From contig NZ_PPXC01000003.1 of the NCBI RefSeq assembly GCF_002909445.1, positions 124,001 through 188,000 on the forward strand: 64,000 nucleotides of DNA. The letters are read 5' to 3'. How positions within the stretch are numbered: position 1 is the first letter of the stretch; every line of letters starts with the position of its first letter. The stretch comes from Arthrobacter glacialis. GTDB lineage: Bacteria > Actinomycetota > Actinomycetes > Actinomycetales > Micrococcaceae. The translations under genes were made by a program, and so were the position numbers. This document shows positions 44,829 to 53,771 of this stretch, in pieces. The notes under the pieces were generated by a model. That model was not told the origin of the DNA. It saw only the letters and a program-made list of their open reading frames with translations, and made no database searches.

Positions 44829-46691
44829 TTACCGTCGATGCCTGCGGCGACGTCCTTGAGGGCCTGGCAGCGGGGGCGCTGTGGAGATATATCGGTGCCC
44901 CGTTGGAGTTTTGATTTCGGTGATGGGCGGGCCCTCGCGTGCAACAGAAGCCTCGGCAGCCTTGGTGGACGACCAGCCCGGCGCTTCCTTTGCCTGGTTG
45001 CAGTCGGAGCACAGGCCTTGGCCGTTGTCCACGGACGTGGCGCCACCGGCCGCATAGGCCTTGATGTGGTCGTATTCGCGAATGGGCGCATCACAATACG
45101 GTGTTTGGCATCGCTGGTCCTGGAGTCTAAGGAACTCTTTCATGCCCTCAGGGAAGAGTCTGGCTTGAGAGTCCATGGCCATGAGCTGGCTGGTCTCCGG
45201 ATGCGTAAACAGCCTCTTCAGCCACACTTGCGGGGCGGACCCGCCACCGCCACCGCCACCGCCACCGCCAAGGACCATGCTGCGCGCAATGGGCGCCGGA
45301 ATGGGGTCGTAGCCGACCAGCACAGCCGGATCGTTTGCACTGCCAAAAAGCGATCTGTCAGTCATGACCAGTTCAAGGGAAATACTGGCTTCATCTACAG
45401 TGGTGCACAATGTCTGGACTTGGGTCCCGCCCGTTAGAGCTATTGCCTGCAAACTAGCCTGATCCTGCGCAGAACCTCCCACCGGCACACCCCTGTGGTC
45501 GCTCGGTGTTCCGGCGCCATCGTTGCAGGGGGCATGGCGGACCAACCGGTGCATGAGCGCATCCGCCATGATCTGCCCCTTGCCCCGTTCGTCACCGGAC
45601 GCCCTGAGGCTGTCGGCAACCTTGGTGAGCGCGGTCAGAATGCGGACCCCTTGTTTCAGCGGTATCAGCGCGGTCAGGTAGGTCATGCCGTCGGCGGCCG
45701 GGCGAAGCGAGACATATCTGTCCCCCACGGCTTTCTCATGGCGCTTCACAAAAGCCGGGGGATCCAGGGTATAGGCGGCCTTTCTTGCCGCGGCGCCCAG
45801 TTCCCTATTGCCCAGAAGTCCGACGGCGTCCGGGTCCCCGCAGATGGATTGGTCCACATGGGCCCGGTCCGCCAATGAAAGGAACACTGTTTCCTTGGCG
45901 ATAGTCCCAGCCTTGTACTCGCTGATCCGGCCCTGTGAAAAGGCCCTCATGCTGTAGGGCAATTCCCGCACCAAAACTTCAGACAATTCACACAGCTGGC
46001 GCCCGCGGTGGGGAGATTCATGGCGGGCCAGGGCCAGCTGATGGGCAATGCCCCTGCCCAGTTTTTCCTTGGGAATTCCTGCACAAGCCTGTTCAAGCCG
46101 CTGTTGGGCAACGAACAGTGTCTGGGCGTGGGCTTGGGTGGCGGAAATGGCATTCTTGGCTTCCTCCAGGACACCAATGAGATCGATCAGGGCCGCGCCC
46201 GAGATTTGATCCACAGTATGAGGATCAAATCCGCCCGCATCTGCTGAACCGCCCAGGGAGGTGAGGACCCCTGTGGCCAAGGCGGCCTGGGACTCGGACT
46301 TGGTGGACGCAGTCCTAGCTGTTGCCACGCGCTGGCTCAAATGGGCCAGCACTTCCGCGGTGCGCCCTTCGCGGACACCCGCCGCCACAGCCGCTGTGGC
46401 GGCAGCAACCTTGCCCCGTTCCTGCCGGGAAAACTCGTGTGCAAGTGCGGCATCCAGCTGTGCTAGGACCACAGGGTCGAAGAAGCCGCCGCAGAATTCC
46501 AGCATGGCGGTACCGATGGCCACCATGTCGTGGCACTTTTCCATGGCCGCTGCGCCAGGGTTTGCAGGGCTTTCGGTCATCTGAGAGATGACGGCTCCAA
46601 ACGGCGGCATACCTCCTTCGGCGGCCCCTGCCACGTCGGCGGCCAGCCCGGCAGGGTCCATGGCCGTGGGGTCGAGCCATTCGGGTACAGC
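44829..46691 (-). CDS. DUF222 / HNH endonuclease protein
   Basis: A protein of about 620 residues. The large DUF222 region fills most of it and the C-terminal HNH nuclease domain has CQTPYCDAPIREYDHIKAYAAGG and LCSDCNQAK (two zinc CxxC pairs plus the catalytic His). These multi-copy genes are widespread in actinobacteria (REP13E12-type in M. tuberculosis). They may belong to mobile elements, although no repeats or att sites are evident here. A run of ten Gly precedes the HNH domain. The start was set at ATG 46691 (GGTGA upstream); the ATG at 46811 would add 40 residues from AT-rich sequence and is less likely. Confidence 0.8.
   Translation of the reverse strand, partial: AVPEWLDPTAMDPAGLAADVAGAAEGGMPPFGAVISQMTESPANPGAAAMEKCHDMVAIGTAMLEFCGGFFDPVVLAQLDAALAHEFSRQERGKVAAATAAVAAGVREGRTAEVLAHLSQRVATARTASTKSESQAALATGVLTSLGGSADAGGFDPHTVDQISGAALIDLIGVLEEAKNAISATQAHAQTLFVAQQRLEQACAGIPKEKLGRGIAHQLALARHESPHRGRQLCELSEVLVRELPYSMRAFSQGRISEYKAGTIAKETVFLSLADRAHVDQSICGDPDAVGLLGNRELGAAARKAAYTLDPPAFVKRHEKAVGDRYVSLRPAADGMTYLTALIPLKQGVRILTALTKVADSLRASGDERGKGQIMADALMHRLVRHAPCNDGAGTPSDHRGVPVGGSAQDQASLQAIALTGGTQVQTLCTTVDEASISLELVMTDRSLFGSANDPAVLVGYDPIPAPIARSMVLGGGGGGGGGGSAPQVWLKRLFTHPETSQLMAMDSQARLFPEGMKEFLRLQDQRCQTPYCDAPIREYDHIKAYAAGGATSVDNGQGLCSDCNQAKEAPGWSSTKAAEASVAREGPPITEIKTPTGHRYISTAPPLPGPQGRRRRHRR
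45239..45270 (-). repeat. Hexanucleotide microsatellite encoding Gly10
   Basis: About five units of CCGCCA encode alternating glycine codons in the DUF222-HNH gene. In-frame changes of copy number would alter only the linker length. Confidence 0.8.
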
Positions 46692-47004
46692 CATGCCGCT
46701 CACCGCCTTGCCAGTCCAGCTCCAGCTCCGAGAACCAAAGCCCTTGATGTGGCCAAATCCTGAATCGATAATCAAATATTTATACGGATTACTTCTGTTC
46801 TTCTTATACATAGATTCTATCGCCCGGCTCTGACATTCTGGCAGCCCTGCAAGGCCTTTGAGCGAAATCTGTGGATGGCGGCACGCCCAGCGTTGCCTGT
46901 GGAGGAATCAATCAGGAAAAGGGCCACGAAGCAACGATGACCCACTCCAGCCACATGGAAGTGACAAGGCCGGCGCCCGCGTGATCCATGAAAGACTTTC
47001 CCCC
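46692..47004. other. Spacer of about 310 bases between divergent genes
   Basis: The first 120 bases are AT-rich and could be either an N-terminal extension of the DUF222-HNH gene (ATG 46811) or its promoter region. The rest shows no RNA or protein feature and should contain the promoter of the plus-strand membrane-protein gene. Confidence 0.4.
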
Positions 47005-47850
47005 ATGACCAAATTGATTGCTGCGTTGGCGATTCTTGCCGCCCTGGCCTGGGCCGCCACTGCCACCGCATCATGGATCGCCAAAAAGAAGGCACCGTTA
47101 GCCATTGGCGCCGGCAGGGCACAGATCCATGCCACGCCTGTTGAGCAGGATAGGGCCATGAAGAAAGCCCAATGGCGCACAGTGGCAGCAATCGCCTTTG
47201 CAGCGGTCATGTTTGCCACCCTTTTCCGGCTGTCCGTTGGCCTGTCCGGCCAAGAGGGCCTGCCGGTTGCCGTCACCGCCGGGCTCTCGGCCAGCGGCGG
47301 GCTGCTCCTGTTCTCCGCCCTCCCCGCCACCAAAATTCCGGCTAGCAACACCAGGTTCCCGCTGCTGCCTAAGCGCGCATTCCTACTCCCGGCCGCGATT
47401 CTGGCTGCTTTCACGGCTTTCGTCATCACCGCAGGGCTGGTTCCGGGGTTCATCGCTGTGAAGAACGACGGCGTGCCCCTCCTTCTCATGGCCGTTGCCT
47501 TTGGCGGTTCCGCAGTTCTTGCCCTGCACCGGCTCAACACCACGCTTGCTCTGGCGGATCCGCGCATGTCTGCATTTGACCGCCGTTGGCGCGAACTGTC
47601 GGCTCGAAATCTGCTCACCTTCACCAACGGCGCACTCCTTACCTACTTCGGCACAGCAGTCATCTTGACGGGCCTGGCCCTGGCCACCGCTGAAGCGGAA
47701 GCTGCGTTCCCCCACTGGGGAGTCGCCGGGACGGCCGGTGGAGCGGCACTGGCCCTGGCCGGCGTCGTGCTTCTGGCACTGGCAGCAAGGGGCGCGCTCA
47801 CAATCCGTGCCGCGACCAGCAAAAGCGCTCCGACGCCAATAACCGCATAA
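47005..47850 (+). CDS. Unknown integral membrane protein
   Basis: A 281-residue protein that I do not recognise. An N-terminal helix (LIAALAILAALAWAATATA) is followed by a basic loop, then about five further hydrophobic segments: TVAAIAFAAVMFATLF, VTAGLSASGGLLLFSAL, FLLPAAILAAFTAFVITAG, LLLMAVAFGGSAVLAL and a final pair near the C-terminus. No enzymatic motif is visible. The start at ATG 47005 was chosen because coding character begins there; the ribosome site is weak. The hrpA gene follows 13 bases later and may be co-transcribed. Confidence 0.6.
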   Translation: MTKLIAALAILAALAWAATATASWIAKKKAPLAIGAGRAQIHATPVEQDRAMKKAQWRTVAAIAFAAVMFATLFRLSVGLSGQEGLPVAVTAGLSASGGLLLFSALPATKIPASNTRFPLLPKRAFLLPAAILAAFTAFVITAGLVPGFIAVKNDGVPLLLMAVAFGGSAVLALHRLNTTLALADPRMSAFDRRWRELSARNLLTFTNGALLTYFGTAVILTGLALATAEAEAAFPHWGVAGTAGGAALALAGVVLLALAARGALTIRAATSKSAPTPITA

Positions 47851-47863
47851 ACTGGGTGACACC

Positions 47864-50800
47864 ATGACTTTCACTATCACCTACCCGCCCGCGCTTCCCG
47901 TGTCGGAGCGCCGCGAGGACCTCATGGCAGCCATCGCCGCCAACCAGGTCACCATCATTGCCGGCGAAACAGGTTCCGGAAAGACCACCCAGATCCCCAA
48001 AATGTGTGTGGAACTGGGCTTGGCCGAGAAGGGCCTGATTGGCCACACGCAGCCGCGCCGTCTTGCTGCGCGCACCGTGGCCGAGCGCATCGCCAGCGAA
48101 CTTGGCGTCGAAATCGGCCAGGAGGTGGGCTTCCAGGTCCGCTTCACCGGCCACGTGGGTCCGCAGACCAAGATCAAGCTCATGACCGACGGCATTCTGC
48201 TGGCGGAAATCCAGCGCGACCGCCTCCTGCGCAAGTACTCGGTCATCATCATCGACGAGGCCCACGAGCGCTCCCTGAACATCGACTTCATCCTGGGCTA
48301 CCTGCGCCAAATCCTGCCCAAGCGCCCGGATCTGAAGGTCATCATCACCTCGGCCACCATCGATCCGGGGCGCTTCGCCAACCACTTCGCCTCCCCCGAG
48401 GGCCCGGCCCCCATCGTGGAGGTTTCCGGGCGCACCTTCCCCGTAGAGATCCGCTACCGCCCGCTGAGCGGCTCAGCCACGGGCGAGGACGACGACGAAC
48501 TCGGCTCGTCGACCGACCGTCGCCTTGACGGGGGCAACAGTGAAGAAGACCGGGATCCGCTGGATGCCGTGTGCGACGCCGTGGATGAACTGTCCAAGGA
48601 AGCACCCGGGGACATTCTGATTTTCTTCTCCGGCGAGCGCGAAATTCGCGACGCCGCGGACGCCTTGGCGGGCCGGGCGAAGACGAACCCGCGCCTGCGC
48701 GACGTTCAAATCCTCCCCCTGTATGCCCGGCTCTCCCTGGCCGAACAGCACGCCGTGTTCACGCCGGGCAACCGCAAGCGCATTGTGCTGGCCACCAACG
48801 TTGCCGAGACCTCGCTGACGGTCCCCGGCATCAAGTACGTCATTGATCCCGGCACGGCCCGCATCTCGCGCTACTCGCACCGAACCAAAGTCCAGCGTCT
48901 GCCCATCGAGCGGGTGTCCCAGGCGTCGGCCAACCAGCGCTCAGGACGTTGTGGCCGTGTCTCCGACGGCATCTGCATCCGCCTCTACTCCGAGGAGGAC
49001 TTCAACGCCCGGAGCGAGTTCACCGACCCGGAAATCCTGCGCACCAACCTGGCCGCCGTCATTTTGCAAATGACGGCCATGGGTGTTGCCAAGGGCCCCA
49101 GGGATGTGGAGAAGTTCCCGTTCGTCCAACCACCGGACTCCCGGGCCATCACCGACGGCGTGACGCTGCTGCGTGAGCTTGGCGCGGTAACCGCCCAAGG
49201 CGGGATTACCGGCGTCGGACGCCAGCTCTCCCAGCTGCCGGTGGATCCGCGGCTGGGCCGCATGATCGTGGAAGCCGCCAAGCGCGGCGTGGCTGCCGAG
49301 GTCATGGTGCTTGCTGCCGCGCTCACCATCCAGGACCCGCGGGAACGCCCCACCGACAAGCAGCAGCTTGCCGCGGAAAAGCACAAGCGTTTCGCCGATG
49401 AGCACTCCGACTTCACCGGGTTCCTGAACTTGTGGCGGTACATCAAGGACAAACAGGAGGAGCTGTCCTCCAGTGCGTTCCGGCGCCTGTGCAAGGCAGA
49501 GTTCATCAACTACCTGCGGGTGCGTGAGTGGCAGGACTTGTTTGCCCAGCTCAAGCAGATGGGCAAGTCGCTGGACATCAAGGTTTCCGGCGGCGCCATT
49601 GACCCTGTGGGCAACCACAACGCCATCCACATGAGCCTGCTGACGGGCCTGCTGAGCCACATTGGCCTCTATGACCAGCGCAAGCGCGAATATGCGGGCG
49701 CCCGCGGCACCAAGTTCATGGTGTTCCCGGGCTCGGCGTTGTTCAAGAAGTCGCCCGACTGGGTCATGGCCGCTGAACTCGTGGAGACTTCACGCCTGTG
49801 GGCCCGCGTGGCTGCCAAGTTTGACCCGTTGTGGGCCGAGCAGGTGGCGCCGGATCTGGTCAAGCGCACGTACAGTGAGCCGCACTGGTCCAAGAAAATG
49901 GGCTCGGTGATGGCGCACGAGAAAGTCACCCTGTATGGGGTGCCCATTGTGCCGGACCGCCGGGTTCATTATGGGCCCATTGATCCCGAGCTCAGCCGCG
50001 AGATGTTCATCAGGCATGCCCTGGTGGAGGGCGACTGGCACACCAACCACAAGTTCTTCCACCGCAACCAGGCCCTGCTGGCCGAGGTTGAGGAAATGGA
50101 AACCCGCATGCGCCGCCGCGACCTGCGCGTCGATGATGAGACGCTGTTTGAGTTTTACGACGAGCGGGTTGGCGGCGATGTTGTGTCGGAGCGGCACTTC
50201 GACAAGTGGTGGAAGGATGCCCGCCACGAGAACCCGGCGCTGCTGGACTTTGACGCCAACGTGGTCATGGCGGAGGAGCCCTCCCTCGATGAGGCGGCGT
50301 TCCCGAAGATCTGGACGCAGGGCGAGTTTGAGCTGCCGCTGTCGTATGAGTTCCATCCCACGGCGCCCGGCGCTGCCCCGAACCCGTCCGACGGCGTGAG
50401 CGTTCAGGTGCCGCTGCTGTTCCTGAACCAGTTGCAGGGGGCCCCGTTCAGGTGGCAGATTCCTGGACTGCGCGCGGAACTGGTGACGGCCCTGATCAAG
50501 TCGCTGCCCAAGGCCATCCGGAAGAACTTCATTCCGGCCCCCGATGTGGCCCGCCAGGCTGCCGCGGCGCTGGCGGAGGACTTTGACCCGTCTGTGGATG
50601 CTTTGGAGCCCTCGCTGGAACTGGCGCTGCGCCGGATCAAGGGCCATGTGATCCCGCCGGGCTCCTGGAACTGGGACGCCGTGCCCACGCATCTTCGCAT
50701 GACATTTTCCGTGGTGGACAAAAATGGCCGCATTTTGGAGGAGGGTCAGGACCTGGCCAAACTTCAAGAGCAGCTCGCTGGCGCCACCCGCCGCGCCATT

Positions 50801-51829
50801 GCCGAGTCCCTCGGTGCAACTCCGAAGACCAATCAAGCGGGACGGGCGCCGATTGGCTCCCCAGCCGGAAAGAGTGGCATTGGCGTTGCTACGAAGGGCG
50901 CTCCGGCATCAGGTGCGGCACCTGCAGCAGGAGCGTCACGTCCTGCGTCGGACCACTCAGGCATCCAGGAACGTTCCGGCCTGACTGAATGGGACGTGGG
51001 CACGCTGCCCCGTGAGGTCAAGCGCCTGGTGGCCGGCCATACCGTGACCGGTTACCCCGCGTTGGTGGATGAGGGCAGCACCGCCGGAATCCGGGTGTTC
51101 CAGCGCCAGGATGTGCAGGAAGCTGCCATGCGCCGCGGCGTCATCCGGCTGCTGGCGCTGCGGGTGCCCTCCCCCGACAGGTATGTGCTGGACCACCTGA
51201 GCAACACGGAGAAGCTGACCTTCAGCCAGAACCCGCACGGCAGCGTCACCGAGTTGATTGCCGACTGCACTCTGGCCACGATCGACAAGCTCACCCCCGC
51301 GGAGCTGCCGTGGAACCAGAAGGCCTTTGACGCCCTCTATGAAGTGGTGCGGGCAGAACTGATTGACACGGTCTTCAGCGTCACGGCCATCGTGGAGCGG
51401 GTACTGGCCTCCACTATGCGCATCCAAAAGAAGCTGCGGGAGACCACCAGCTTGCCGCTGATCAGCGCCCTGAATGACGTCAAGCAGCAGCTGGAGCTCT
51501 TGGTCTATCCGGGCTTCGTGGCGAAGACTGGTTTTGCCCAACTCAGCCAGCTGCCGCGCTATTTGGCGGCCATTGAGAAGCGCTTGGAAAAGCTGCCCGC
51601 CAACGTGGCCCGCGACGCCCAGTCCATGGCCGCCGTGCAGCGGCTTGAGGACGAGTACGACGACGCCGTGGCGGCACTGGTGCCCGGGCAGCGCTCAACG
51701 GCGGGGCTGGAGCACGTGCGGTGGATGATCGAGGAACTTCGGGTCAGCCTGTTCGCGGTGGAGCTGGGGACGGCGTATTCAGTGTCGGAAAAGCGCATCC
51801 GCGTGGCTCTCGCGAAGGCCATGGCCTAG
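47864..51829 (+). CDS. hrpA: ATP-dependent RNA helicase HrpA
   Basis: A 1321-residue DEAH-box helicase, the length typical of HrpA. Walker A is GETGSGKTTQIPK, the Walker B/DEAH box is IIIDEAHERSLNIDF, and motif III is SATID. Motif VI reads QRSGRCGRV. The helicase core covers about residues 10-480, followed by the HA2/OB region and the large DUF3418 C-terminal part. An Ala/Gly/Pro-rich linker (about 990-1040) is present within the C-terminal half. HrpA is known to resolve collided ribosomes in E. coli; the role in actinobacteria is untested. A large palindrome follows. Confidence 0.95.
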   Translation: MTFTITYPPALPVSERREDLMAAIAANQVTIIAGETGSGKTTQIPKMCVELGLAEKGLIGHTQPRRLAARTVAERIASELGVEIGQEVGFQVRFTGHVGPQTKIKLMTDGILLAEIQRDRLLRKYSVIIIDEAHERSLNIDFILGYLRQILPKRPDLKVIITSATIDPGRFANHFASPEGPAPIVEVSGRTFPVEIRYRPLSGSATGEDDDELGSSTDRRLDGGNSEEDRDPLDAVCDAVDELSKEAPGDILIFFSGEREIRDAADALAGRAKTNPRLRDVQILPLYARLSLAEQHAVFTPGNRKRIVLATNVAETSLTVPGIKYVIDPGTARISRYSHRTKVQRLPIERVSQASANQRSGRCGRVSDGICIRLYSEEDFNARSEFTDPEILRTNLAAVILQMTAMGVAKGPRDVEKFPFVQPPDSRAITDGVTLLRELGAVTAQGGITGVGRQLSQLPVDPRLGRMIVEAAKRGVAAEVMVLAAALTIQDPRERPTDKQQLAAEKHKRFADEHSDFTGFLNLWRYIKDKQEELSSSAFRRLCKAEFINYLRVREWQDLFAQLKQMGKSLDIKVSGGAIDPVGNHNAIHMSLLTGLLSHIGLYDQRKREYAGARGTKFMVFPGSALFKKSPDWVMAAELVETSRLWARVAAKFDPLWAEQVAPDLVKRTYSEPHWSKKMGSVMAHEKVTLYGVPIVPDRRVHYGPIDPELSREMFIRHALVEGDWHTNHKFFHRNQALLAEVEEMETRMRRRDLRVDDETLFEFYDERVGGDVVSERHFDKWWKDARHENPALLDFDANVVMAEEPSLDEAAFPKIWTQGEFELPLSYEFHPTAPGAAPNPSDGVSVQVPLLFLNQLQGAPFRWQIPGLRAELVTALIKSLPKAIRKNFIPAPDVARQAAAALAEDFDPSVDALEPSLELALRRIKGHVIPPGSWNWDAVPTHLRMTFSVVDKNGRILEEGQDLAKLQEQLAGATRRAIAESLGATPKTNQAGRAPIGSPAGKSGIGVATKGAPASGAAPAAGASRPASDHSGIQERSGLTEWDVGTLPREVKRLVAGHTVTGYPALVDEGSTAGIRVFQRQDVQEAAMRRGVIRLLALRVPSPDRYVLDHLSNTEKLTFSQNPHGSVTELIADCTLATIDKLTPAELPWNQKAFDALYEVVRAELIDTVFSVTAIVERVLASTMRIQKKLRETTSLPLISALNDVKQQLELLVYPGFVAKTGFAQLSQLPRYLAAIEKRLEKLPANVARDAQSMAAVQRLEDEYDDAVAALVPGQRSTAGLEHVRWMIEELRVSLFAVELGTAYSVSEKRIRVALAKAMA

Positions 51830-51833
51830 CGCC

Positions 51834-51901
51834 CCCCAACTGTGGCGCACTTGTTGCTAGAAACATGGCGATTTTTAGCAACAAGTGCGTCCTAGTTGGG
51901 G
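51834..51901. terminator. Large palindrome between hrpA and the SDR gene
   Basis: Arms of 26 bases (51834-51859 and 51876-51901) match at 23 positions with a 16-base loop containing a T-run. Inner part CGCACTTGTTGCTA is perfect. It is related in sequence to the palindrome at 53691-53761. Confidence 0.8.
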
Positions 51902-51909
51902 CGGGCGGG

Positions 51910-52962
51910 TTAGGCTGCGGACCAGCCGCCATCGGAAGGCAGAATCACGCCGTTGACGTTCACGCCGTCATCGCTAAGCAGGAATGTAATGGAGGCGGCG
52001 AGCGCATCCCCTTCGACGGCGTCGGGCAGGATTGCCATGGCCCGGCGGACGCGGGAGGCACCCAGCGGGGAGTCGAAGCGTGCCTCGATGTTGGTGATGA
52101 CCGGTCCGGGCGCCACGGCGTTGACCCGGATGCCGCTGGGGCCGTACATGAACGCGCTGCTCTTGGTCAGACCGGCGACGGCGTGCTTGGAGGCTGTGTA
52201 GGCGGCACCGGCGGCGGACCCGCGCAGCGCTGCTTCGGAGGCCACATTGACAATGGATCCCTGCGCCTGGGCGAGCATCGCGGGCACAACGGCGCGCATC
52301 AGCTTCATGGTGCCGTTGACGTTAATGTTGAACACGCGGTTCCAAATGTCATCGGAGACCTCGTGCACAGGGGTCATGTTGTCCATGATCCCGGCGATGT
52401 TGGCCAGCCCGTCAATGCGCTCGCCCGCGGCCCCAACAATGGCTGCCACGGCGGCGTCGTCGGTGATATCCCCGGCCACTGTGACAATGTCGCCGGCAGG
52501 CAGCGAGGCGGCGAAGTCGGCCAGACGCTCCTCGGAGATGTCGACGGCGATGACCCGGCCACCCTCGCGGGCAACCCTCGATGCGGTGGCCCGGCCAATC
52601 CCGGATCCTGCACCGGTGATGATGATGGTTTTCCCAAAGAAGCGGCCCACAGTGACCTGCTCCACCCAGGCCGGAATTTCCGCGGCCGGAGCTGCCGCCG
52701 CCGGGGCCGCCACCGCTTCGGCCTCCGCCGGAATGTCGCCGGATTCCACGCGCTGGAGCAAGCCAGCCACCATGTCCTGGGTGAACGCACCCTGGCTCAC
52801 CTGCACCAGCCGGTTCAGCGCCATTTTGGACACGGGTCGCAGGGACTCGGCATCTTGACCCCCCTGCGCGAGAAGTGCGCGCAGCACCGGACCGCCTGCC
52901 GGATCTGCCAGCCAGGTGTTGATGGATGATTGGCCGCTGAGATTGTTGGGGTTGTTGCTCAT
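51910..52962 (-). CDS. SDR family oxidoreductase with N-terminal helical extension
   Basis: A 350-residue protein. The SDR part (about 105-350) is complete: TGAGSGIGRAT for the cofactor, NIAGIMDNM, Ser in VNVASEAALRG, and Tyr-x3-Lys in AAYTASKHA. About 95 residues precede it: a helical segment (INTWLADPAGGPVLRALLAQ) and an Ala/Pro-rich linker. I do not know this extension from ordinary SDRs. A GGAGAA site precedes the ATG. The gene is divergent from a TetR-type regulator that likely controls it. The substrate is unknown, possibly a steroid or alcohol. Confidence 0.83.
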   Translation of the reverse strand: MSNNPNNLSGQSSINTWLADPAGGPVLRALLAQGGQDAESLRPVSKMALNRLVQVSQGAFTQDMVAGLLQRVESGDIPAEAEAVAAPAAAAPAAEIPAWVEQVTVGRFFGKTIIITGAGSGIGRATASRVAREGGRVIAVDISEERLADFAASLPAGDIVTVAGDITDDAAVAAIVGAAGERIDGLANIAGIMDNMTPVHEVSDDIWNRVFNINVNGTMKLMRAVVPAMLAQAQGSIVNVASEAALRGSAAGAAYTASKHAVAGLTKSSAFMYGPSGIRVNAVAPGPVITNIEARFDSPLGASRVRRAMAILPDAVEGDALAASITFLLSDDGVNVNGVILPSDGGWSAA

Positions 52963-53023
52963 GGAAGAACGTTCTCCGTTTCATGGGTCCAGTACTGCTG
53001 GATCGGATGGTGCCGCCAAGACT

Positions 53024-53043
53024 ACCGGACAACACTGTCCGGT
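53024..53043. promoter_or_regulatory. Operator-like palindrome between SDR and TetR genes
   Basis: ACCGGACA-ACAC-TGTCCGGT, a perfect 8-bp inverted repeat with a 4-base spacer. It ends two bases before the TAGACT -10 element of the tetR gene, where bound repressor would block RNA polymerase, and lies 61 bases from the SDR start. Confidence 0.7.
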
Positions 53044-53045
53044 TA

Positions 53046-53051
53046 TAGACT
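53046..53051 (+). promoter_or_regulatory. -10 element for leaderless TetR-type gene
   Basis: TAGACT ends 6 bases before the GTG at 53058. Confidence 0.5.
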
Positions 53052-53057
53052 AGCCGT

Positions 53058-53648
53058 GTGCCCACAAAAGCAAAAGTAAATCTTGGACCCAGCGCGGGAC
53101 CAGCCAACAGGGCTGCCTTAATAGCAGCCGCCCGGGACGTTTTTGCCGAAGCCGGGTTCATGGCGCCACTGAGTTCCGTGGCGCGGCGTGCCAGCGTTGG
53201 TCAAGGCAGCCTCTACCGGCACTTCCCCGACAGGATCGCCTTGGCGGTGGCGGTTTTTGATGACAACATCACGGCTCTTGAGGAACTGGGGGCACGCACG
53301 GACTCAACCCTCGTGGATCTCTTTGACAGCGTGGCCGAACAAGTCATAGCCTCAACGGCGCTCATCGACATGATCCTTTCAGAGCGCAATGACCAGCGGG
53401 CCGAGCACCTGGCCACGCGCATGACGGCTGTTGCCGCGGCCTTACTGGCACGTGATCAGGACCAGGGGCGCCTAGCGCTTCACGTGGAGCCGGCGGACAT
53501 CATGCTGGCCATTTCGATGCTGGCGATGCTGCTGGCCCGAACACCTGACGGCGAACGGACCGAGGCAGCCACACGGGCGCGCGCCATTTTCCGGGCAGCT
53601 TTTGTGCCTGTCCAGCCAGTCCAGCCTCCCCATCCGCCTAAGAAGTAG
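53058..53648 (+). CDS. TetR/AcrR-family regulator
   Basis: A 196-residue one-component repressor. The N-terminal DNA-binding domain shows ALIAAARDVFAEAG, SSVARRASVGQGSLYRHF and the following helix; the C-terminal half is the ligand-binding, dimerising part. It ends with a Pro-rich tail. The GTG start follows a TAGACT element by 6 bases. The 20-bp palindrome upstream is the likely operator for autoregulation and for the divergent SDR gene. Confidence 0.87.
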   Translation: MPTKAKVNLGPSAGPANRAALIAAARDVFAEAGFMAPLSSVARRASVGQGSLYRHFPDRIALAVAVFDDNITALEELGARTDSTLVDLFDSVAEQVIASTALIDMILSERNDQRAEHLATRMTAVAAALLARDQDQGRLALHVEPADIMLAISMLAMLLARTPDGERTEAATRARAIFRAAFVPVQPVQPPHPPKK

Positions 53649-53690
53649 GCCGACAGCGGAAGGTGCCTGCCGCCGTCGGCCCTCAAGAAA

Positions 53691-53761
53691 TCTGTGACGC
53701 AGTTGTTGCACGAAAATCACCTAGGAAAGCGCTATCCAGCGCATCAAGTGCGTCACAGATC
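53691..53761. terminator. Large palindrome between tetR and HIT genes
   Basis: Arms ATCTGTGACGCAGTTGTTGC (53691-53710) and its partner at 53742-53761 match at 18 of 20 positions around a 31-base centre. It shares CAAGTGCGTC and GTGnCGCAnTTGTTGC with the palindrome after hrpA. Confidence 0.75.
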
Positions 53762-53771
53762 CGGGAGGGAG

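Noticed and set aside
45239-45270. CRISPR-like short repeat
   Set aside because: It is a six-base microsatellite within a coding frame, with no spacers and no cas genes nearby.
51721-52929. 402-residue plus-strand frame across the end of hrpA and the SDR gene
   Set aside because: It runs antisense to a complete SDR with all motifs and crosses a strong terminator palindrome.
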